Source: Aquidulcibacter paucihalophilus
GTDB taxonomy: Bacteria; Pseudomonadota; Alphaproteobacteria; Caulobacterales; Caulobacteraceae
Length of the DNA stretch: 64,000 nt
Direction of reading: 5' to 3'
NCBI GenBank assembly: GCA_030285985.1
Contig: CP127384.1
Span: 310,001 to 374,000, forward strand
Made by a program: the position numbers and the translations under genes. The notes under the pieces were generated by a model, which was given only the letters and a program-made list of their open reading frames with translations, was not told the DNA's origin and searched no databases. Shown in pieces: positions 61,769-64,000 of this stretch; position 1 is the first letter of the stretch; each line of letters starts with the position of its first letter.

Positions 61769-63502
61769 CGGTTCGCCCACCAGGGTGAACGCCGCCCAGT
61801 AGGCTGGATGGGCCCAGCGGCGTTCGGCGCGGACGGCCCGGATGCCTGCCTGCAGGGCCCGGGCGCGGACGCCGGGATCACGCGCGCCCTCTCCGTCCAG
61901 ATCGGCGAAGGCGGAGGTGATCAGGGTCGTCGTGGCGGCGTCCGAAACCTCCCAGTGCGACACCATCACCGACCGCGCCCCGGCGTAGAAGAAGGCCCGC
62001 GCCAGCCCCGAAAGGCCCTCGCCGCCGGGCCGCCCGTCTGACGCTGCGGTGTTGCAGGCCGAGAGCACCACGAACTCGGCGTTGAGTTTCAACTGGGCGG
62101 CTTCCGAGGCGCTCAGATAGCCGTCGTCGGCCTCGGTGGCCTGATCGGGCGGGGTCATCACCAGTCCGGGCTCGGCGGCGGCGGATCCGGCCATCAGGCC
62201 GTGGGTCGAGAAGACCACGAACCGCGCCCGCGACAGGGCGTCGGCGTCGTCGGCGCGCACGGCGTGCTCCGTCGCCTCGGGCCCGATCCTCACGACGGCG
62301 TCAGGGTAGCGGGTCTTCAGCGTCTCCAGCTCCAGTTTCGAGCCGGGCAGGGCGGGCAGGGCGCGCAGTTTGCCGACATCGGCCAGCCGGCCCTCGCCCA
62401 TGACGTCGTCGGCGGCGGGCGAGCCGCGGGTGGCGTTCGTCGGCTCGCCGGTCAGCAGGGGCGCGCCGAAGGCGGCGAGCTGCAGGCGGGCGCCGCCGGC
62501 CTCGGCCCGCCGCACCACGGCTCCGCGACGCGGCGCGCAGCCGGCGCTGCGCTGGGCCGGGTCGGCGACCAGATGGCAACGAAGGGCTTCAAGGCTGGAC
62601 ACCGAGGGCAGGGTGGCGAGGGCGTAGCGGTCGATCAGCCAGGGCGTGGCGGCCAGGGCCTCGGGCGCGGCGTCGGAACCGGACGGTGCGGCGGTCGTCA
62701 ATACCGACAGGGGCAGGGCGGTCAGCGCACCCGTGACGACCGAGATCAGGGTCTTCTTGCCGGCGAAGGCGGCCTCAACGGGCTGGATAAGCTCCGTGTA
62801 CAGATGATGTGCCGTGGCGCGGTCGAATGGTGTCGCCTGCGGGCCGGCGAACAGCAGCGGGTCGACGTCCTGCCCGCCGCGCACGGTGCCGGCGCTGGTC
62901 AGGGAGGTGCGCAGCCGGTTCACGGCCGCGGTCATGGCCGCGTCACCGAGATTGTCCGCCCGGGCCCATTCGACCCGCTCGCGCGAAACGCCCCAGACAT
63001 AGGTCGCCTCTGGATTGACCAGCACGAGCAGCAGGCCCTCGTCCGGACCGAGCAGGGCCTGGGTCTCCGCGATCGACAGGGCGCGCGGGCTGGTCAGTTC
63101 GGAATAGGCGGGGAACCGGGCGTCGATGTCGGCGTCGACGGTCTGCAGTCGTTCGACGGTCGCCTCCCAGACCGCGCGGGTGCGGGTCCGGTTGGCCAGC
63201 GCCTCGGCGTCCTCCGATGCGTAGAGCCGCTCCAGTTCACGCTCCAGACGGTCGCGGCGTTCGATCAGCTCCTCGCGCTCCTCCGCCAGCCGCCCCAGCG
63301 CATCGTCGCCCTGGGCGAAACGGGCCGAGACCCGCGCCAACGCGTCGGCGGCGTCGGAAGCGATGGCCCATTGCGCCGCCTCATAAGCCTCTGCGCGCAG
63401 GGCGGCGGGGGAGTCCTGGCGCGCGGGTGCGGGGCCGGCAGCGAGCAGGGCGGCGATTGCGGCGACCGCGGCCACAGACCTTGCGAATCCGGCTGCGATC
63501 AT
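61763..63502 (-). CDS. Exported CHAT-domain (caspase-like) protein
   Basis: The protein has 579 residues. The signal peptide MIAAGFARSVAAVAAIAALL ends near PAPARQD, so the protein is probably exported. The next 130 residues are charged and helical (DALGRLAEEREELIERRDRL), a likely coiled coil. The CHAT peptidase domain follows with the catalytic His in VVFSTHGLMAG and the Cys in VVLSACNTAASD; GLARAFFYAGARSVMVSHWE completes the fold. A protease active site outside the cytoplasm is of interest. The adjacent upstream gene encodes a likely partner, 11 bp away. Confidence 0.88.
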   Translation of the reverse strand: MIAAGFARSVAAVAAIAALLAAGPAPARQDSPAALRAEAYEAAQWAIASDAADALARVSARFAQGDDALGRLAEEREELIERRDRLERELERLYASEDAEALANRTRTRAVWEATVERLQTVDADIDARFPAYSELTSPRALSIAETQALLGPDEGLLLVLVNPEATYVWGVSRERVEWARADNLGDAAMTAAVNRLRTSLTSAGTVRGGQDVDPLLFAGPQATPFDRATAHHLYTELIQPVEAAFAGKKTLISVVTGALTALPLSVLTTAAPSGSDAAPEALAATPWLIDRYALATLPSVSSLEALRCHLVADPAQRSAGCAPRRGAVVRRAEAGGARLQLAAFGAPLLTGEPTNATRGSPAADDVMGEGRLADVGKLRALPALPGSKLELETLKTRYPDAVVRIGPEATEHAVRADDADALSRARFVVFSTHGLMAGSAAAEPGLVMTPPDQATEADDGYLSASEAAQLKLNAEFVVLSACNTAASDGRPGGEGLSGLARAFFYAGARSVMVSHWEVSDAATTTLITSAFADLDGEGARDPGVRARALQAGIRAVRAERRWAHPAYWAAFTLVGEPG

Positions 63503-63513
63503 CCGTTCATGCC

Positions 63514-64000
63514 TCAGTTGCTCAGGACCTGGACCCGGGTCCAGACCGCGCCACGGTTGACGATGTCGACCTGCATCTGCCCGCCCGCCCGCGGCGAGAC
63601 GGTGCAGACCGGATAGTGGTCGCCGAAGCCGTCGCGGCACACCACGGCGCCCCGCGCATCGCGCACGGTCAGGTCGATGTTGGTGTCGCCGTCGCCGATG
63701 GCCGCGACCCGCAGGATCTCGCCCCCGCGCGCCTCGACCGCGAAGGCCCAGCTTTCGCGGGCCTGAAGCGATTTCACCGTCAACACCGGTCCGTTCCCGA
63801 AGGTCGAGGAACGCACCCCGCGGGTCAGGGGGTCGCGCAGCCGGTCTATGGCGTCGACCACGCCGGGATTGTCGCCCGCCATGGCCGCCGCTTCGTCCAG
63901 AAGGCTGGTCGCGGTCAGGAAGGGAATCTCGCCGTCGGTCTGGCGCAGCGGCACCTCGGCCAGCAGCCGCGCCGCCATGATCAGGGCCCCGGCGTCATTG
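63514..64000 (-). CDS. Secreted-type protein with a PPC-like C-terminal domain (5' end outside the window)
   Basis: The frame is open to the window edge, so the N-terminus is missing; 162 codons are visible. The final 90 residues have the pattern AARGGEILRV-like strand, GDGDTNIDLTVRDARGAVVC, CRDGFGDHYPVCTV and a final VDIVNRG strand. This resembles the bacterial pre-peptidase C-terminal (PPC) beta-sandwich of secreted proteases. It lies just upstream of the CHAT gene in the same direction, so the two are likely a functional pair. The missing 5' part might hold other domains. Confidence 0.65.
   Translation of the reverse strand, partial: NDAGALIMAARLLAEVPLRQTDGEIPFLTATSLLDEAAAMAGDNPGVVDAIDRLRDPLTRGVRSSTFGNGPVLTVKSLQARESWAFAVEARGGEILRVAAIGDGDTNIDLTVRDARGAVVCRDGFGDHYPVCTVSPRAGGQMQVDIVNRGAVWTRVQVLSN

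Overview
The window is GC-rich, densely coded alphaproteobacterial chromosome. Gene content (rsmI-yraN-gshB-comM neighbourhood, AmpG-type permease, fused MaeB malic enzyme, paired S9 peptidases, many intergenic hairpin repeats) suggests a Caulobacteraceae member, Brevundimonas-like. That assignment is inferred from gene style, not from a marker gene.

Left flank (1-12504), core genome: an EmrAB-type efflux pair (cut by the window edge), nth, an ATP-grasp protein, a PfkB/adenosine kinase, an Smr protein, an XRE regulator with a DUF2975 membrane protein, rdgB, hemW, then rsmI-yraN-SirB1-like in one overlapping operon, gshB, and the 5' part of comM.

Island (12505-35854, 23,350 bp): a mobile element inserted in comM immediately upstream of its Walker A codons. 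A large serine recombinase sits at the right end. A 9-bp core (AACCTGCTC) is shared by both junctions, and removing the island restores one comM reading frame of about 530 codons. The two island ends are inverted copies of each other, so the rebuilt attP is a long palindrome. Cargo from left to right: small secreted or lipoprotein ORFs of lower GC; a stand-alone HUH (rolling-circle type) endonuclease; a DUF3761 pseudogene with one stop codon; a two-gene candidate defence operon (GHKL ATPase fused to a PD-(D/E)XK nuclease, plus a HEPN protein with an RNxxxH motif); a small serine recombinase; Tad-like genes including a vWA protein interrupted by repeat domains; two single-receiver regulators and a winged-helix regulator; a tRNA-Thr-like 3' remnant; and a run of small genes separated by copies of a GTCCGC palindromic repeat, followed by an exonuclease/phosphatase-family lipoprotein, a small membrane ORF and a DUF6641-like protein.

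Right flank (35855-64000), core genome: the 3' part of comM, a soluble hybrid histidine kinase, ampG, maeB, dapF, a K+ channel with a zinc-ribbon tail, two tandem S9 peptidases, a MarR regulator with a histone-like lysine-rich tail, ispZ, ftsY, nadE, an alpha/beta hydrolase, an HAD phosphatase, a DegT aminotransferase and Gfo/Idh oxidoreductase pair (sugar modification), a MaoC hydratase, threonine dehydratase, glpK with a phosphotransferase-fold gene, and a CHAT-domain protein with a partner cut by the window end.

Four families of intergenic inverted repeats lie in the core regions and a fifth lies mainly in the island. No rRNA, intact tRNA or CRISPR array was seen.
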